Notes: generated from the sequence alone by a model not told the origin. 64,000 nt of DNA from Myripristis murdjan (GCF_902150065.1 NC_043990.1:2121617-2185616); one strand, 5' to 3'; shown: positions 11,547-22,888, counted from the stretch's first letter. Numbers and translations are program-made.

Positions 11547-11936
11547 CACAGTGATACAAACTCATTGAGCCGCCGTACAAAAACCTCTGACTGCAGAGAG
11601 ACACGGCTCTCTCACTTTGTCAGAGAAAGCAACAACTACAAGCCCTCAAGATGCCACTTTAAAGAAATAATCTGGAATAAATGCTTTCTCTTTTCGTTCT
11701 AATGAACTTCATTGAAAATAACTTAAATTAACTCAATTAAAGAAATTTGATCGATCATTTGGATTCAGTTTTTCAAAGTCTCCTCTGATTTCACTACTTA
11801 GAGATCACTGTTCGCTTAAAATCAGATATTAACACGGAAAGTCAAGTATGGCAGTTTGTTTCATGAAGTGCAAATAATATGAAAAAATGAATATTTTTCT
11901 AATGGATTGGTAAGAACATGAAATAATTAAACTTAC

Positions 11937-11974
11937 TTCCAACATCCAGTCTGGTTCCTCCACCAAAAGTGTAC
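11937..11974 (-). CDS. IGKJ: J2: kappa-like J segment
   Basis: 38 bp reading [12 protein letters not shown], with a GTAAGT donor. The RSS heptamer is 11975-11981, the spacer 23 bp and the nonamer 12005-12013. It differs from J1 only at the first residues, which contribute to CDR3. It shares the C1 exon with J1. Confidence 0.93.
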
Positions 11975-12269
11975 CACAGTGATACAAACTCATTGAGCCG
12001 CCGTACAAAAACCTCTGACTGTAGAGAGACACGGCTCTCTCACTTTGAAAACAACAAACTCTCCTCAGTCTCAGCCACCAAAACTGACCAGCTGATGGAA
12101 CAATCAGCTAAACTATCAAACTGTAACCCTCATTAATTTGATTTTTGCAGGATCTTGTTAAACTTGTAAGGTAATGTTCATGTATCTCAGAGTCAATAAA
12201 ACAGAAAAAACATTTTGAAAACATCTTTAGAATCATCAGACTAAACTTCATTCATCCATTCATTTTTGG

Positions 12270-12560
12270 CCTCTTTTCCAGAGCCGGGTTGTGGTGGCAG
12301 CGAGCTGAGGAGGTCAGCCCAAACAACCTTTTCCAGGGCCACGTTCACCAGCTCCTCCTGGGGGATCCCAAGGTGTTCCCAGGCCAGCCGGGATACATAA
12401 TCTCCTCCCAGCGTGTCCTGGGTCTGCCCTGGGGCCTCTTCCTAGGTGGTCGTGCCCAGAACACCTCCACCAGGAGGCGTCCTGACTAGATCCCTGAACC
12501 ACCTCAGTAGGCTCCTTTCAATGTAGAGGATCAGCGGCTCTACTGCGAGCTGGTCAATTA
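12270..12560 (-). mobile_element. LINE ORF2 3' fragment (L2/CR1-like)
   Basis: On the minus strand the conceptual translation contains IERSLLRWFRDLVR, then RLAWEHLGIPQEEL and VWADLLSSL. This is the widespread C-terminal region of a fish non-LTR reverse transcriptase. It is 5'-truncated and carries stops and frameshifts, so it is dead. Clade assignment is tentative. Confidence 0.6.
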
Positions 12561-12744
12561 GATCGTAATAAGATTTTCAACACAGTGAATAAAGCTTAAA
12601 TTGATGGAATATAACTGGATGAATGTGACATGAATATTGAGCTAATTCCAGGGTCTCATAGTCTCCTTAAGATCAGAGAGTTCTGCTGTGCCTGGAAAAA
12701 TCCTCATGGACAGAGTGTTGTTCAGCTTCTTGACCTGAGGCTGA

Positions 12745-12757
12745 ATGTGTGTGTGTA

Positions 12758-12788
<31 letters not shown>
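12745..12788. repeat. (TG)n microsatellite
   Basis: A TG tract with one GC interruption, next to the LINE fragment. Confidence 0.9.
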
Positions 12789-12789
<1 letters not shown>

Positions 12790-13054
12790 GCCCTGGGTCG
12801 AGGGAGGGCCCTCTAACCTGTAAATAATGTGCTGGGGGCTTTGGAGATCATGTCGTCCTGAGCAGGAACAAGCCACATGGTGGCGCTGGTTGGGAAGTCG
12901 ACTCTCAGCAGGTTGGAGGTCGGCATGAAAAGGTCAAATATGAACAGAACTGGGTCCTGAGTCACGGAGCAGGATCAGTGATTGAGCGAGCTAACTTGTA
13001 GCTTCAACCTGGTTTAACAGGGTCACGGACGAGGCTCACCTCAAGCCCAGCTGG

Positions 13055-13068
13055 GTTGCCATGGTAAC
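13055..13068. promoter_or_regulatory. RFX-type X-box palindrome, cassette 1
   Basis: GTTGCCATGGTAAC is a full match to the bipartite RFX consensus (GTTGCC, 2-bp spacer, GGTAAC). TGATGTCA, a CRE-like word, follows directly. Equivalent palindromes lie at 23912-23925, 44707-44720 and 53717-53730. Function is inferred. Confidence 0.45.
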
Positions 13069-13284
13069 TGATGTCACAGAACTAACCTGCTGTGGCTTGT
13101 TTTTGTCCAGGCTTTCTGATCCAAACAGGTAAAGGCTCAGCCAATCAGCTGACCAATCAGCTGTTTGGAGAGATGCAGTGATCATTCCTACAGGATCCTA
13201 GTGAGGACAAAAATGCTGTTTTCAAATGGAGGCAACAGTTGACCTGCCATACGGTGCGTGATGTTCAGAGGGAGACGTGTGAAC

Positions 13285-14717
13285 TAGGGAAACAAATTAT
13301 TGATTAATTCATTAATCGATAGTTGATTCATCTTATCGATCGATTATTGATTCATTAATAAGAGGCAATTTTTCCTCACATACCCTCCGTCCCAATAACA
13401 AAATAATAATAATAAACACTACAGTGAATGTAGGCTGTGAAGCTGATCCACTCGCTCCGTGCAGCACGAATGAATGTCTGTTATTTAGGTGGTAATTCAG
13501 CAAAGTTGTGGGGTTGCTGCACTTCGAAGGTCCCGTGGCATGAAAAATGCAATTTTCGTTGTTTTTTCGTGTAAGGGAAGGTCTTGGGGCCACATAAATA
13601 CTGTCCCATGCATTAAACCTGTGATAAATGAAGGAATGCACACAGCCCGTTCTTTGAAACTCTCCCTTTAAGACGAGCGAAAAGCACTTCCTCCTTTTTG
13701 TGATGTCACACATAAGACGACTCCGCCCACTTAAACTAGCCGGCCCGCCTCCGGTCCCCAGGTAACAAGCTAACAAGTTAGCCACATATCGAAAAGTTGT
13801 TGCACCACAGACGGATGCAAGGAGACCCGTGTTTCACTGCACACTCTTCCAAAAGAAACACACATTACAGACCAGTGGCTGATGGTTATTTTTTCCTGGG
13901 TCTCACAGGATTTTAGTCCAAATTTGCTCTTATGTTTGGCTCATTTCAGCGCCGACTGTTTTATCAACCTGACACAATACAATGCCGGTTTCACAAAGAA
14001 ACTATGGAGTCGGGCTCAATGTGGTACAACATGTCGCTCAGCAGTAGCCATGACAATCATACATAATATACATCTATATAAGATGATAATTCCCGTTTAC
14101 CGGTGAGCACCATTGAGCTCTGTTGAGCAATGTAGGAATGTTGGAATTTCCCCTGGTGGGATTAATAAAGTGTACTTACTTACTTACTTACTTACTTACA
14201 GTTACTTGCCTGTGATTGACCCGACCATATATCACTCAGAAAACAGTCAGACAATCAGTGGAGGGGTGCTGATTCTCTCTTCTGATTGGCTAAACAAAGA
14301 ACTCCGGGATAAAGGCAAGAGAGAGGAGCAGTGAAACTTTATTTAACAGACTCAAAACCACAAATACATCTTGCAGGGAGATCAGCAGTAAAAATAAAAC
14401 CCTGGAAAAGTGGAAAACATGGGGTCTTCATAGTACAACCACATATTGTGCATTTGGCATCTTTGTCATCATTCATCAAATTAAAATGGTCCCACACTAC
14501 ACTCCGTTTTGACTGCATCATGTTTGCCTTGTTCTCTTGTGAGCGTCCCAGTACATCCAGCGTCACTTTTCAGTACAAAGGCACCCTTGCGTTGACTGGC
14601 AGGGCACCACTACCCCCTTCAAATGGACCACATAATGATCAGTTAACTGAAATCAATTTAATTTAATCGAGTAAATTCTTAATTCGATAATTAATCGATT
14701 AATTGTTTACATCCCTA
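13285..14717 (-). mobile_element. hAT transposon with BED-finger transposase remnants
   Basis: The ends are related inverted repeats (TAGGGA...AAACAA and TTGTTTACATCCCTA) rich in TTAATCGAT words. The flanks carry an 8-bp duplication with one mismatch, GTGTGAAC (13277-13284) and GTGTGATC (14718-14725). Inside, on the minus strand, 14566-14339 encodes SVVWDHFNLMND and KCTICGCTMK, the first half of a BED zinc finger. Around 13510-13540 NPTTLLNYHLNNRH resembles its His-containing second half. The catalytic transposase body was not seen, so it is a non-autonomous deletion derivative. A (CTTA)n tract lies near 14173-14200. Confidence 0.75.
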
Positions 14718-14798
14718 GTGTGATCACAACAGCAGAATCACTTTTCTCTTTAATTGAAATTGAAATAGTTTATTATACACTGCCCAATTTAAAATGTG

Positions 14799-14827
14799 AA
14801 AAAAAAAAAAAAAAAAAAAAAAAAAAA
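14799..14827. repeat. Poly(A) tract
   Basis: A run of about 29 A, left of the Va2 RSS. Confidence 0.9.
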
Positions 14828-15014
14828 CAGTAAAAGAGGGAGCAATGTCTTACACTTGGTCTTGAAATTATTAAAAAAAAAAAAATCAGAACATCTGCTC
14901 TGACTGTGCCTTTTTGACAAATTCTCCATCGTACTTTACTGTCTGTACAGCTGTTGAGTCAGATCAGTTCCTCTCCAGCTGAGGGAGGTTTTTGTACGAC
15001 GTTGTTTCACTGTG

Positions 15015-15582
15015 TGAATGGGTAGCCGTTATCATGCTGACAGTAGTAAACTCCTGAATCTTCAGCCTGGACTCCACTGATGGTCAGAGTGAAGTCAGTC
15101 CCAGATCCACTTCCACTAAAACGACTTGAAACTCCAGACTGAAGGTTTGTGGCATATTTAATCAGGAGTTTAGGAGCTTCTCCAGGTTTCTGAAGGTACC
15201 AGTGGAGGTTGCTACCAACACTTGAACTGGCTTTACATCTGATAGAGACAGTCTGTCCTGGACTAACAGACTGAGATCCAGGAGACTGAGTCAGAGTTTT
15301 TTCTCCTGATGAATCTGGAAAATATCCAAAAGAGCAGAAGGGTTATTGAGACAAATACAGCTTGGAGAAAGATGATGAATATGAAAACAGAAGAGGAGGA
15401 TTTCTTTAACATGGAGAACAGATGGAAGAAGGTGAATGCTGCTGGTCTCAGTGTTTGTCCATCACAGCAGAAGATGATTGTGGTAAAGCTGGTTGCATCC
15501 TGAAGCCAAGTTTTCAGAAGAGAGTCTCACCCTGAACAAGGAGCCCCAGGGTGCCCAGCAGGAGAATGTGTGACATCATCAT
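15015..15582 (-). CDS. IGKV: Va2: kappa-like Ig light-chain V segment, intact
   Basis: Leader exon 15582-15531 ([17 protein letters not shown]), intron to a TTTTCCAG acceptor, V exon 15314-15015. The exon is open: [63 protein letters not shown]. The RSS heptamer is 15014-15008, the spacer 12 bp and the nonamer 14995-14987. The octamer variant GTTTGCAT is at 15685-15678. The gene has the same orientation as J2, J1 and C1, so joining is deletional and would remove the 3 kb between. A transcript starting here would run leftward through J2/J1 to C1. Confidence 0.93.
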
Positions 15583-15585
15583 TGT

Positions 15586-16480
15586 GCTGCCGGCGTGTCA
15601 GTGGCTCTGAAAGGCCTGGACAGCCACTGATCAACACTGGCCTCTTAACGGGTGGAGAGCAGAGAGGCAGGACACATATGCAAACACACACAACTATTTG
15701 AATGATCCTCCAGGGAACAGCGGACCCCCAAAACCTTGCTGAGAAGATAGAGGTGACTGTGAATAACAAAGGTCTTTCACATCTGAGCGGCAACAGAGAA
15801 AAACTGCTGAAGACAAGTGACTCATGACGAGGATAATGTGTTGAGAAACACCATGGTGAGAAGCTGGAATAGTGACTCCAATACTGAAGGAACGGCTGGA
15901 GAAGCAGCTTGATTTAGGACGTGGAGGATTTGCCGTCAGTGTGAATGGAACCAGGGGCAGGTAGCTAGGTGAGCGCTTTCTGAGCTGAAGAGCAGATCAG
16001 AAAGAGCAGGAATCTCAGATCTTTAAAGGGAGAGGCTGTTTGGCAGGCTTTCAAATGGACTGAGAGATGGATACATCTGATGAATAAACATGAGGTCGGT
16101 GGGTTTGATTGGTCTCTGTCCATTTCAGTGAGAAGACCAGAACATTGTGAGGAGAACAACAGGTGGAACATGCAGGGGGAAGCAGACAGGTGGAACTCTA
16201 TGGTTGAGGCTCTGAATATGGAAGATGTGAGAAAAGTGAAGGAGGCCAGCAGAAACTTGGCTTGAGTGTGTGAGCATTATGTGGGTGGTGTCAACCTCAG
16301 GGAATAATGTTGATAGAAATGGAGAGAAGAAGTAGTGTTGAGAGAAACATGATGGGAAGGCAAAACGGACTCCTGATGTTGGAGGCCTCTATAGAGCAGA
16401 GACATTTTGGGCCGTCTGGATGAGGCTTGGAGCAGCAGTCAGCTGCTTGGAGAAGAAGCTGATGCTCCTGAAGCATCAGG
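15586..16480. repeat. Va 5' flank unit, copy 1 (duplicated four times)
   Basis: About 0.9 kb upstream of Va2 that recurs nearly unchanged at 25620-26520, 48380-49311 and 55370-56265. It holds the promoter octamer. Short open frames inside it are conserved only as far as the DNA is, and no gene is claimed. Confidence 0.8.
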
Positions 16481-16580
16481 CTTTAAGGAGTTTCTGTCAG
16501 ATGGTTTTTATGCTCCAGCAGTCACTCACTCACACACAGTTTCACTTCCCTTTAAGAAGCCTCTCATACAAATCAGCACA
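16481..16580. promoter_or_regulatory. Ets-IRF/E-box module between Va2 and Vb1
   Basis: The same 100-bp block as in the J-C introns. TTTCACTTCC at 16540-16549 is GGAAGTGAAA on the minus strand; the E-box CAGATG is about 42 bp before it. It lies about 0.9 kb upstream of Va2 and 0.5 kb upstream of the divergent Vb1. Confidence 0.55.
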
Positions 16581-17050
16581 CAAACATGGTATGAGCTGAC
16601 AACCTTTACATTACACTGGAAATAAAAGGAGAAAATATTTAAAGATATTTAAAAACTTTCTTTTCTACATCAGTTAATACATAGTACTTTTTTCAAAAAG
16701 TGGGGCAAAAATAGAGGAAAATCAGATTTTTAACACATTTTAAAGTACTTTTTTAATTTGTTGAAAGAAAAGTCAAAGTAAAATTACATTAATATGTGTT
16801 TGTTCTGCAGAAATCTGGAAAAAGAAGCCATCAGATATTAAATTAATGTACACATTTAGAAACATCCTGATGAGAGTAATGTGTGTCCCTGTTGGAGTGG
16901 GTCAGAGCATTTCCATAGAGAGCCACTTTGCATCAGCAGCACCATGCTCCAGTGCTCTGGGAGAGTTTATAGTCCTGAGAGTTGAAGACTGGATGACTGA
17001 CAGCTGTCCTTCATGACAACAGAAGCCCCAGAAATCCTCCTCATCCAAAC

Positions 17051-17533
17051 ATGACTTTGAGCTCCATCCTCATCTGGACTCTCCTCTGCTGCTGCTTGAC
17101 AGGTAAAGTCCAGAGAATCAAAGTCCTCTCCTCTATGAAGATCCGTCCCTCTGAAATGAAGCAGAGAAAAGCATGACGCTGCTTTGTGTTTTTGTCTGTG
17201 TGTCCTCAGAGTCCAGAGGCCAGGTCACAGTGACTCAGCCTGGAGGAGTGAGGGCTGCTCCGGGAGCCTCCGTCACCATCACATGTAAAACCAGCCAGAA
17301 TGTTCATGTGTGGAACAGCAAACACATTTTAGCCTGGTACCAACAGAGAGATGGAGAAGCTGCTAAACTCCTCATTTACTACGCTAATACTCGAGAATCA
17401 GGTATTCCAGGTCGTTTTACAGGCAGTGGATCAGGGAGTGACTTCACTCTGACCATCAGTGGAGTCCAGGCTGAAGATGCAGCAGTTTACTACTGTCAGG
17501 GTCAACATTATATCAACAGTAAAGCTCTGTTCA
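17051..17533 (+). CDS. IGKV: Vb1: kappa-like Ig light-chain V segment, intact
   Basis: Leader exon 17051-17102 ([17 protein letters not shown]), intron 17103-17209 (GTAAAG ... CTCAG), V exon 17210-17533 starting [13 protein letters not shown]. Visible features are the first Cys in ITCKTS, a CDR1 reading [30 protein letters not shown], and the second Cys in AVYYCQGQH. The RSS heptamer is 17534-17540, the spacer 12 bp, and the nonamer GCAAAAACC (17553-17561) departs from the usual ACAAAAACC at one base. The promoter has a CTTTGCAT octamer variant (16926-16933) and a TTTATA box near 16966. The orientation is opposite to J and C, so joining must be inversional. The in-frame ATG at 17173 lies in the intron and was not used as the start. 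Confidence 0.92.
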
Positions 17534-17638
17534 CACAGTGAAAAAGTGTTGTGCAAAAACCTCCCTCAGTGAGACTGAACAGAAACAAGTGACTGCTGCA
17601 GCTGGAAGCTACTGCAGGGACTGATACAGTTCACTGAG

Positions 17639-17662
17639 GACACACACACACACACACACACA
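17639..17662. repeat. (CA)n microsatellite 3' of Vb1
   Basis: A short CA tract at the conserved position about 80 bp after the Vb1 RSS. Confidence 0.95.
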
Positions 17663-17846
17663 TGGTTGATGAGAACATATCATCTTGTTCATAGTGTCAG
17701 TGTCAGTTTTCCCTGTGAGCTTCAAACAGCCACCTCCCACCTCAACAAGCTGAAAGTTCCCCCAAATGAAGAGGACAGTTCCAGTGAAGAAGCCCAATCA
17801 GAAACATTCAAAGCACAACAACATGGAGCAAAGTGAGCTGCCCTGA

Positions 17847-19375
17847 GGATCAAAATTCACGGATCCTCCATGAATTTTATGGGGCTTTAATTTGTTTAGC
17901 TCTTCTTTACCTACACCTGCGAAATCAGCTGTTTGCCCGGTGTTTTTCAGGTAGTCTTGTAGACATTTGATGGCCCTCTTCTGTCTTGTCTTCCTTGTTC
18001 AGCCATTTACCCAAACTTAGGTCTCCAAAGAAATCAAAATTGACAACAAAACGGTCCATTATGCAGACTAACAAAGCTGACAGTGGCTTTTGATGCGGGT
18101 TTCAGTGAAACGTTCCGTGTTGCCATAGAAACCACACAGACTCGGGCAATAAGCTATAGGCGGAGTAATATTTTCAGTGATGAGGTATTTTTCATTTGAG
18201 CACGGCTAGCCCTGCTGTCATGCTCATTTGAGCATATTCTAAATGTCTGATTGACCAGCCAGATTGCTCGGTTGGATCTACGTGTTGTATAATTTTTAAA
18301 AATCTCACATACCCCCTGGAGTTCCTCCACATACCCCCAGGGGTATTCGTAGCCCCATTTGAGAAACTGTGCTGTAGGGTATATGCCCACATCAGCATAA
18401 GCACTGACATCTTCTGCTAAAAACACAATCATATAGGAAATCAAGTTGATCATATAATGATGTCCCACGTCAGCCAGTCCACCATGAGGCACAGAAAACA
18501 CTTGCCAACACGTCTTGCAATTTGCCTTGTAGGCCTACTCATTGCCACTGATGCTGTCAGGCCACGGGTTCTCCCTCTTCGCATTCACGTCTGTACTTTA
18601 GCAAATGTTTTTGCTTTTGGAGACGTGGTGGAGTGTCGGTTGTAGCCGACATCTTTAAAACACGCGGGTGCCCTGGTGCGCGCAGTGCGCAGCATCCGTG
18701 TGTGTAACTAGGCAACCCATGACAGGAGCGGGTAGGCAGGCAGACAGTCACAGAGAGAGAGACACAGCCACGGGAGGTGGAGCTCTATCCGCTGTACCTC
18801 GCGTCAGCTCCTCACTAAGCGGGTCCTGCCACAATTACATTAGCTGCCTTTAACATTTCCTGTGTTTTATTTGGTTCATTATTCAGTGTTGATGTGTGTG
18901 TGACAGACGTGTATGTGGCATTTATGAAAATACGGGACAAATTGCGAAACATTTAATTGTCAATTTAAGGACTACCAAAATACCCTAATGGCCATGAAGA
19001 ACTTATGCAACAAGAGAGAAAGCCAGCCAGAGTTTGCTGACATTTTTCATGGCGATTTCCCGGGACGCCAAACATAAGCACCAATTCTCCAGCCATCTTT
19101 ATCCACTCTTGTGTTCAGGGGGCGTGTCACTCAAGGTGTTGCAAAGGCTGTGTGACACTGGGAAGGCAGAGGCTGCACTTTTCTTTTTTCTCTTATCAAA
19201 GTATTGAGAGCCTGGTCTCGACCGGTCTTGATCAAAAATCCCGAGTCCGCCCAGTCTGAGACCGAGACAAGACCGAGTGAAAATGCCTTAGATTTCGGGA
19301 TGAGACCGAGACCCTCAAAAAGTGGTATCGAGACCGGTCTCGAGACCAAGACCGATCTCGAGTACTACAACACTA
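17847..19375. other. Repeat-derived DNA between Vb1 and the TAG array
   Basis: Homology with other Vb 3' flanks stops near 17846. Around 18300-18375 is a minus-strand stretch typical of hAT ends (TTTCTCAAATGGGG, GGGGGTATGTGGAGG). At 19195-19375 lies one end of another inverted-repeat element rich in GGTCTCGAGACC words, ending near TACAACACTAGT. No gene was seen. Confidence 0.5.
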
Positions 19376-19489
19376 GTAATTGTAGTAGTAGTGGTAGTAG
19401 TAGAGATAGAAGTAGTAGTGGTAGTAGTAGTAGTAGTGCTGGTGGCAGTAGTAGTGGTAATAGTGGTAGTAGTAGTAGTGATAGTAGAG

Positions 19490-19520
<31 letters not shown>

Positions 19521-19632
19521 CATTAGCAGTAGTAGTAGTAGTGGTAGTAGCAGTGGTAGTAGTAGTGGTGGTGGCATTAGTAGTGGTAGTAGTAGTAGAG
19601 GTAGTAGTAGTAGTAGCAGTAGTAGTAGCACC
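19376..19632. repeat. (TAG)n-type imperfect trinucleotide array
   Basis: About 257 bp of imperfect GTA/GTG/GCA triplets. Its right flank matches that of the longer array at 35685-36340, so the two are paralogous. Confidence 0.9.
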
Positions 19633-19640
19633 ACCAGAGG

Positions 19641-19961
19641 TTTTGGACAATAATACTAAACAAAAATTTCAAAGATAAAGTGTCACACCATTATTGGTTA
19701 TGGATCACTCGAGGACTATAATAATGGCAGTTTTATAATGAAATCTAATTATTGTCATTGCTGAAGGGAACCAACAAGTTCAATGCAGTCTCCAACTGAA
19801 CCACTAGGTGGCAGTAAACACCTGACAATGCTTTGCCTCTGACAGTTGTATCTGAATGGCGCCACTGTAAGCTGCACAATTTGCACATACCCACACATGT
19901 TTTTGCATGTTTGTTTTGTACCACAAATTCATTTTTTTTTTCTGTTGCTTCACTATTGATG

Positions 19962-19993
<32 letters not shown>

Positions 19994-20813
19994 GGCACAG
20001 TCTCGGTCACAAATGAAAGATCTCACTGGAAACGGGAATGGAACTTGACATACACGCTGTCCATCCTCCCTTTCCATCTCCCTGCATGGACTTTCTCACT
20101 CTTTTTTTTCCCTTGCTGCTTTATTTGACAGGCACCGTAGAGAGAGACAGGAAACTCGGGTTCGAACCCGAGGCTGCTGGTTCTGAGGATCTTTCTCAGA
20201 TGATTCAGCAGTGGGAGAGATTTGATGAAACTGGTCTTCAAGGTTTCTCCTCCCTCTCTGAGCTCAGAAACCATGGCAACAGACAAGCATCACTGCTCAA
20301 CCATGGCAACAGACGAGTTTCACTGTGAAAAATAAAGGCTGAGAGCCACATGACCTTCAAAGTACCAAGGTTTTACTTACCCGCTGAAAAATGTAGTTTA
20401 CATTTACGCACTGGGACAAGAATGTGAGGCCATTTAGTCTTTTTTACCACTTTTTTTTGTGTGTGTGTGCAGAAACCAACATCTCACCATCGTTTACTGC
20501 AGTTGTGTTTGCCACTGAACGACACCAACAGACAGGCTTCACAATTGAAAACTAACTGAATATATTCTACTTCTACTACAGCAGGCTGTTGAAATTTTGA
20601 TCAGAGAAAATCTTTATTTTCTATGATCCATTTCCATCGTCTTTAGTCTTTGTTAAGAGCTTTGGAAGACATCAATTATCACACATAAAACCATCTTGAA
20701 AACATATTGAGTCATCAAACTAAACCAATGGAAATATAACTTAGGAATATTATTTATCAGGAGTTTATTGAAAATTATCCATTGATTAACGTCCTGATGA
20801 GAGTAATGTGTGT
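19641..20813. repeat. Duplicated Vb 5' flank that has lost its V gene
   Basis: This block matches 36346-37565, the flank leading into Vb6. It includes a minus-strand SINE piece (about 20101-20185), the repeated CCATGGCAACAGAC words and the words CCTGATGAGAGTAATGTGTGT that open every Vb promoter. After 20813 the match stops and C2 downstream DNA begins, so the octamer, leader and V exon are missing. Confidence 0.8.
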
Positions 20814-20887
20814 CTAATATAATATAATAATTTAATATCAGTGTTTATCAGGACAAAGGACACAACTTATTTGGTAAAAAGATTTTT

Positions 20888-20893
20888 TTTATT
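20888..20893 (-). terminator. Candidate polyadenylation signal for C2
   Basis: AATAAA on the minus strand, about 215 bp after the C2 stop. Confidence 0.6.
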
Positions 20894-20969
20894 ATTATTT
20901 TAATATATAGAGAGTATCAGCATTACAGCAAGAAAAGCAAATGGTTATTTCAAGATTTAATAGAGAAAC

Positions 20970-20981
20970 AGAGAGAGAGCG

Positions 20982-21033
<52 letters not shown>
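20970..21033. repeat. (GA)n microsatellite in the C2 3' UTR
   Basis: The longest of the three GA tracts that follow the C exons. Confidence 0.95.
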
Positions 21034-21034
<1 letters not shown>

Positions 21035-21107
21035 CATGAGTGAGAGGCATGAGTGAGAGCAGCTGCAGAGTGAAACCAGTAGCAGAAGTCCCAGTGAGTC
21101 AGGTCAG

Positions 21108-21436
21108 TTACTGGGAACACTGGTCTCTCCTCAGTGTCTCGGCCTGCAGAGCCTGGGAGCCCTGGGTGGCCTCACAGGTGACAGAGCCCAGCTTCCTCCA
21201 CTGGTCTGCAGTGAGCCTCAGGGTGCTGCTCCAGCTGTAGAGGCCGTCCTTCTCCAGCACCCCGGGGCTCCTGCTCTGCTCCCAGCTGCTGCTGCTGCTG
21301 CTGCTGCCGTCCACCTTCCAGGCCAGCCTCCAGTCTGAGGGGAAGCCCTTGTTGGCCAGGCACATGAGCGTGGCCCTCCCCTGCCGCAGCTCCTCGCTGG
21401 AGGGGGGCAGCACCGTCAGGGTGGGAGGGGCGTCAC
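21108..21436 (-). CDS. IGKC: C2: kappa-like Ig light-chain constant exon
   Basis: 329 bp, the same length as C1 and C3, with the acceptor CTCCTAG before GTGACG. It encodes a complete C1-set domain: [14 protein letters not shown], Cys in [14 protein letters not shown], seven Ser, GLYSWSSTL, Cys in SVTCEATQ, and a RRDQCSQ end. It differs from C1 and C3 in EELRQG and in the final CSQ instead of CPQ. J3 and J4 lie about 0.95 and 1.4 kb upstream on the same strand. Together with C1 and C3 it shows that whole J-J-C units were duplicated recently. Confidence 0.95.
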
Positions 21437-21534
21437 CTAGGAGACACCAATCAGCTTAGAGGGTGGGAAATAAGTAGCTGGCAGTCAGTCAGCGAGCGGT
21501 TGGACACCTTTACTGTGTGAGAGTCCATTTTCCC

Positions 21535-21634
21535 CTTTAAGGACTTTCTGTCAGATGGTTTTTATGCTCCAGCAGTCACTCACTCACACCCTGTTTCACT
21601 TCCCTGTAAGAAGCCTCTCATGCACATCAGCACA
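21535..21634. promoter_or_regulatory. Ets-IRF/E-box module in the J3-C2 intron
   Basis: A copy of the 100-bp module, about 100 bp from the C2 acceptor. GGAAGTGAAA (minus) is at 21594-21603. Confidence 0.55.
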
Positions 21635-22389
21635 GAAAGAGTCCTCATATGAACACAAATACATCAATACATATAACAGATAAAAATAAAGATGATTTAT
21701 CACTCATCACTTATGCTATTTTTCCTAAATAATTTAAGGAATAGAAACAAATTCAAAATTTCACAGTTTCAACAATTTACAGTTTTTGTCAGTACAAATT
21801 GTGCTTTGTTTAAAGTCAAAAGTAATGCACATTAAAATAGTGGCTGTTTTGAAGTAATCTGAACAAGATTATCTATAATTTGAATAAACTTTTGTTGATC
21901 ATTTTCAGGCAAAAAGATGGTGGAGCCAAAAAATTCTGTTAATCAATATAAAAAGTAATGCATCAAATTATTTTCATCCCATATGTGTAAAACATATATG
22001 AGATGAAATTAAGAATCTGAAATTTGGCTACATTTTCAGATTTTAATCTTGATCTCCACTCTGTTCAAATTAATTTTCATTCAGCTTCACATGTCATGTA
22101 AAAATACTAAATTAAAATCAATGTGGTCAAAGGAACCAAAGCTTTGCATTCAACTTTTCTAACTTTGACGTTTGAAACATTTTTCACAATTTATAATGAA
22201 CAATCTAAAGAAGTACTTAGTCAAACTAAGGGGTTAAGGAGAAAAACAGGCAAGAAAAAACAGTGACTATATGTGATGGAAATGAACAAAATACATGTTA
22301 AAACCAACCACTAACACACACAGAAGAATAAAAGTAACCCAGCAGCAGTAACACATTAAATGATATTTAATATTTGTGCAGAAACTTAC
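21635..22389. other. J3-C2 intron, J-proximal part
   Basis: Matches the cassette 1 intron with small indels. No additional gene was seen. Confidence 0.7.
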
Positions 22390-22427
22390 TTCCAACATCC
22401 AGTCTGGTTCCTCCACCAAAAGTCAAC
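22390..22427 (-). CDS. IGKJ: J3: kappa-like J segment
   Basis: [12 protein letters not shown], identical in protein to J1. The donor is GTAAGT. The RSS heptamer is 22428-22434, the spacer 23 bp and the nonamer 22458-22466. It splices to C2. Confidence 0.93.
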
Positions 22428-22808
22428 CACAGTGATACAAACTCATTGAGCCGCCGTACAAAAACCTCTGACTGTAGAGAGACACGGCTCTCTCACTTTG
22501 TCAGAGAAAGCAACAACTACAAGCCCTCAAAATGCCCCTTTAAGGAAATAATCTGGAATAAATGCTCTCTCTTCTGGTACCAATTATCTTCATTTTAGTT
22601 AACTTAAATAAACTCAAAGACATTTGTTCGATCATTTGGATGCAGTTTTTCAAAGTCTCCTCTGTTTTTACTACTTAGAGATCACTGTTAGTTTAAAATC
22701 AGATGTTAACACGGAACGTACAGTATTTCATTTTATTTATTTCAAAGTATATGAAAAATAAATATTTTGGGACATAGATTGGTAAGAACATGAAATAATT
22801 ACACTTAC

Positions 22809-22846
22809 TTCCAACATCCAGTCTGGTTCCTCCACCAAAAGTGTAC
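22809..22846 (-). CDS. IGKJ: J4: kappa-like J segment
   Basis: [12 protein letters not shown] with a GTAAGT donor. The RSS heptamer is 22847-22853, the spacer 23 bp (two differences from J2) and the nonamer 22877-22885. A MITE is inserted three bases beyond the nonamer, so the RSS itself is complete but its flank is replaced. Confidence 0.92.
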
Positions 22847-22888
22847 CACAGTGATACAAACTCGTTGAGGCGCCATACAAAAACCTCT

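Larger units (their letters stand above)
12070..13284. other. J2-Va2 interval, left part
   Basis: Contains a LINE fragment, a TG tract and an X-box-like palindrome, listed separately. The rest (for example 13010-13280) matches the same interval in cassettes 2-4. No gene was seen. Confidence 0.6.

Noticed and set aside
15309-15503. 64-codon plus-strand frame, also at 48105 and 55095 and (on the minus strand) near Va1
   Set aside because: It is the antisense of the Va leader intron and part of the V exon.
16080-16265. 61-codon frame repeated at 26120, 48911 and 55866
   Set aside because: Conserved only as far as the duplicated flank. It has non-conservative changes, no start context and no known family, so a real peptide gene is not supported.
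17173-17541. 122-codon open frame starting at ATG 17173, and the same at the other Vb genes
   Set aside because: The start lies in the intron and the end reads through the heptamer. The spliced leader at 17051 gives a proper signal peptide, so the gene was annotated as leader plus V exon.
19315-19678. Open frames across the shorter TAG array
   Set aside because: The same low-complexity artefact.
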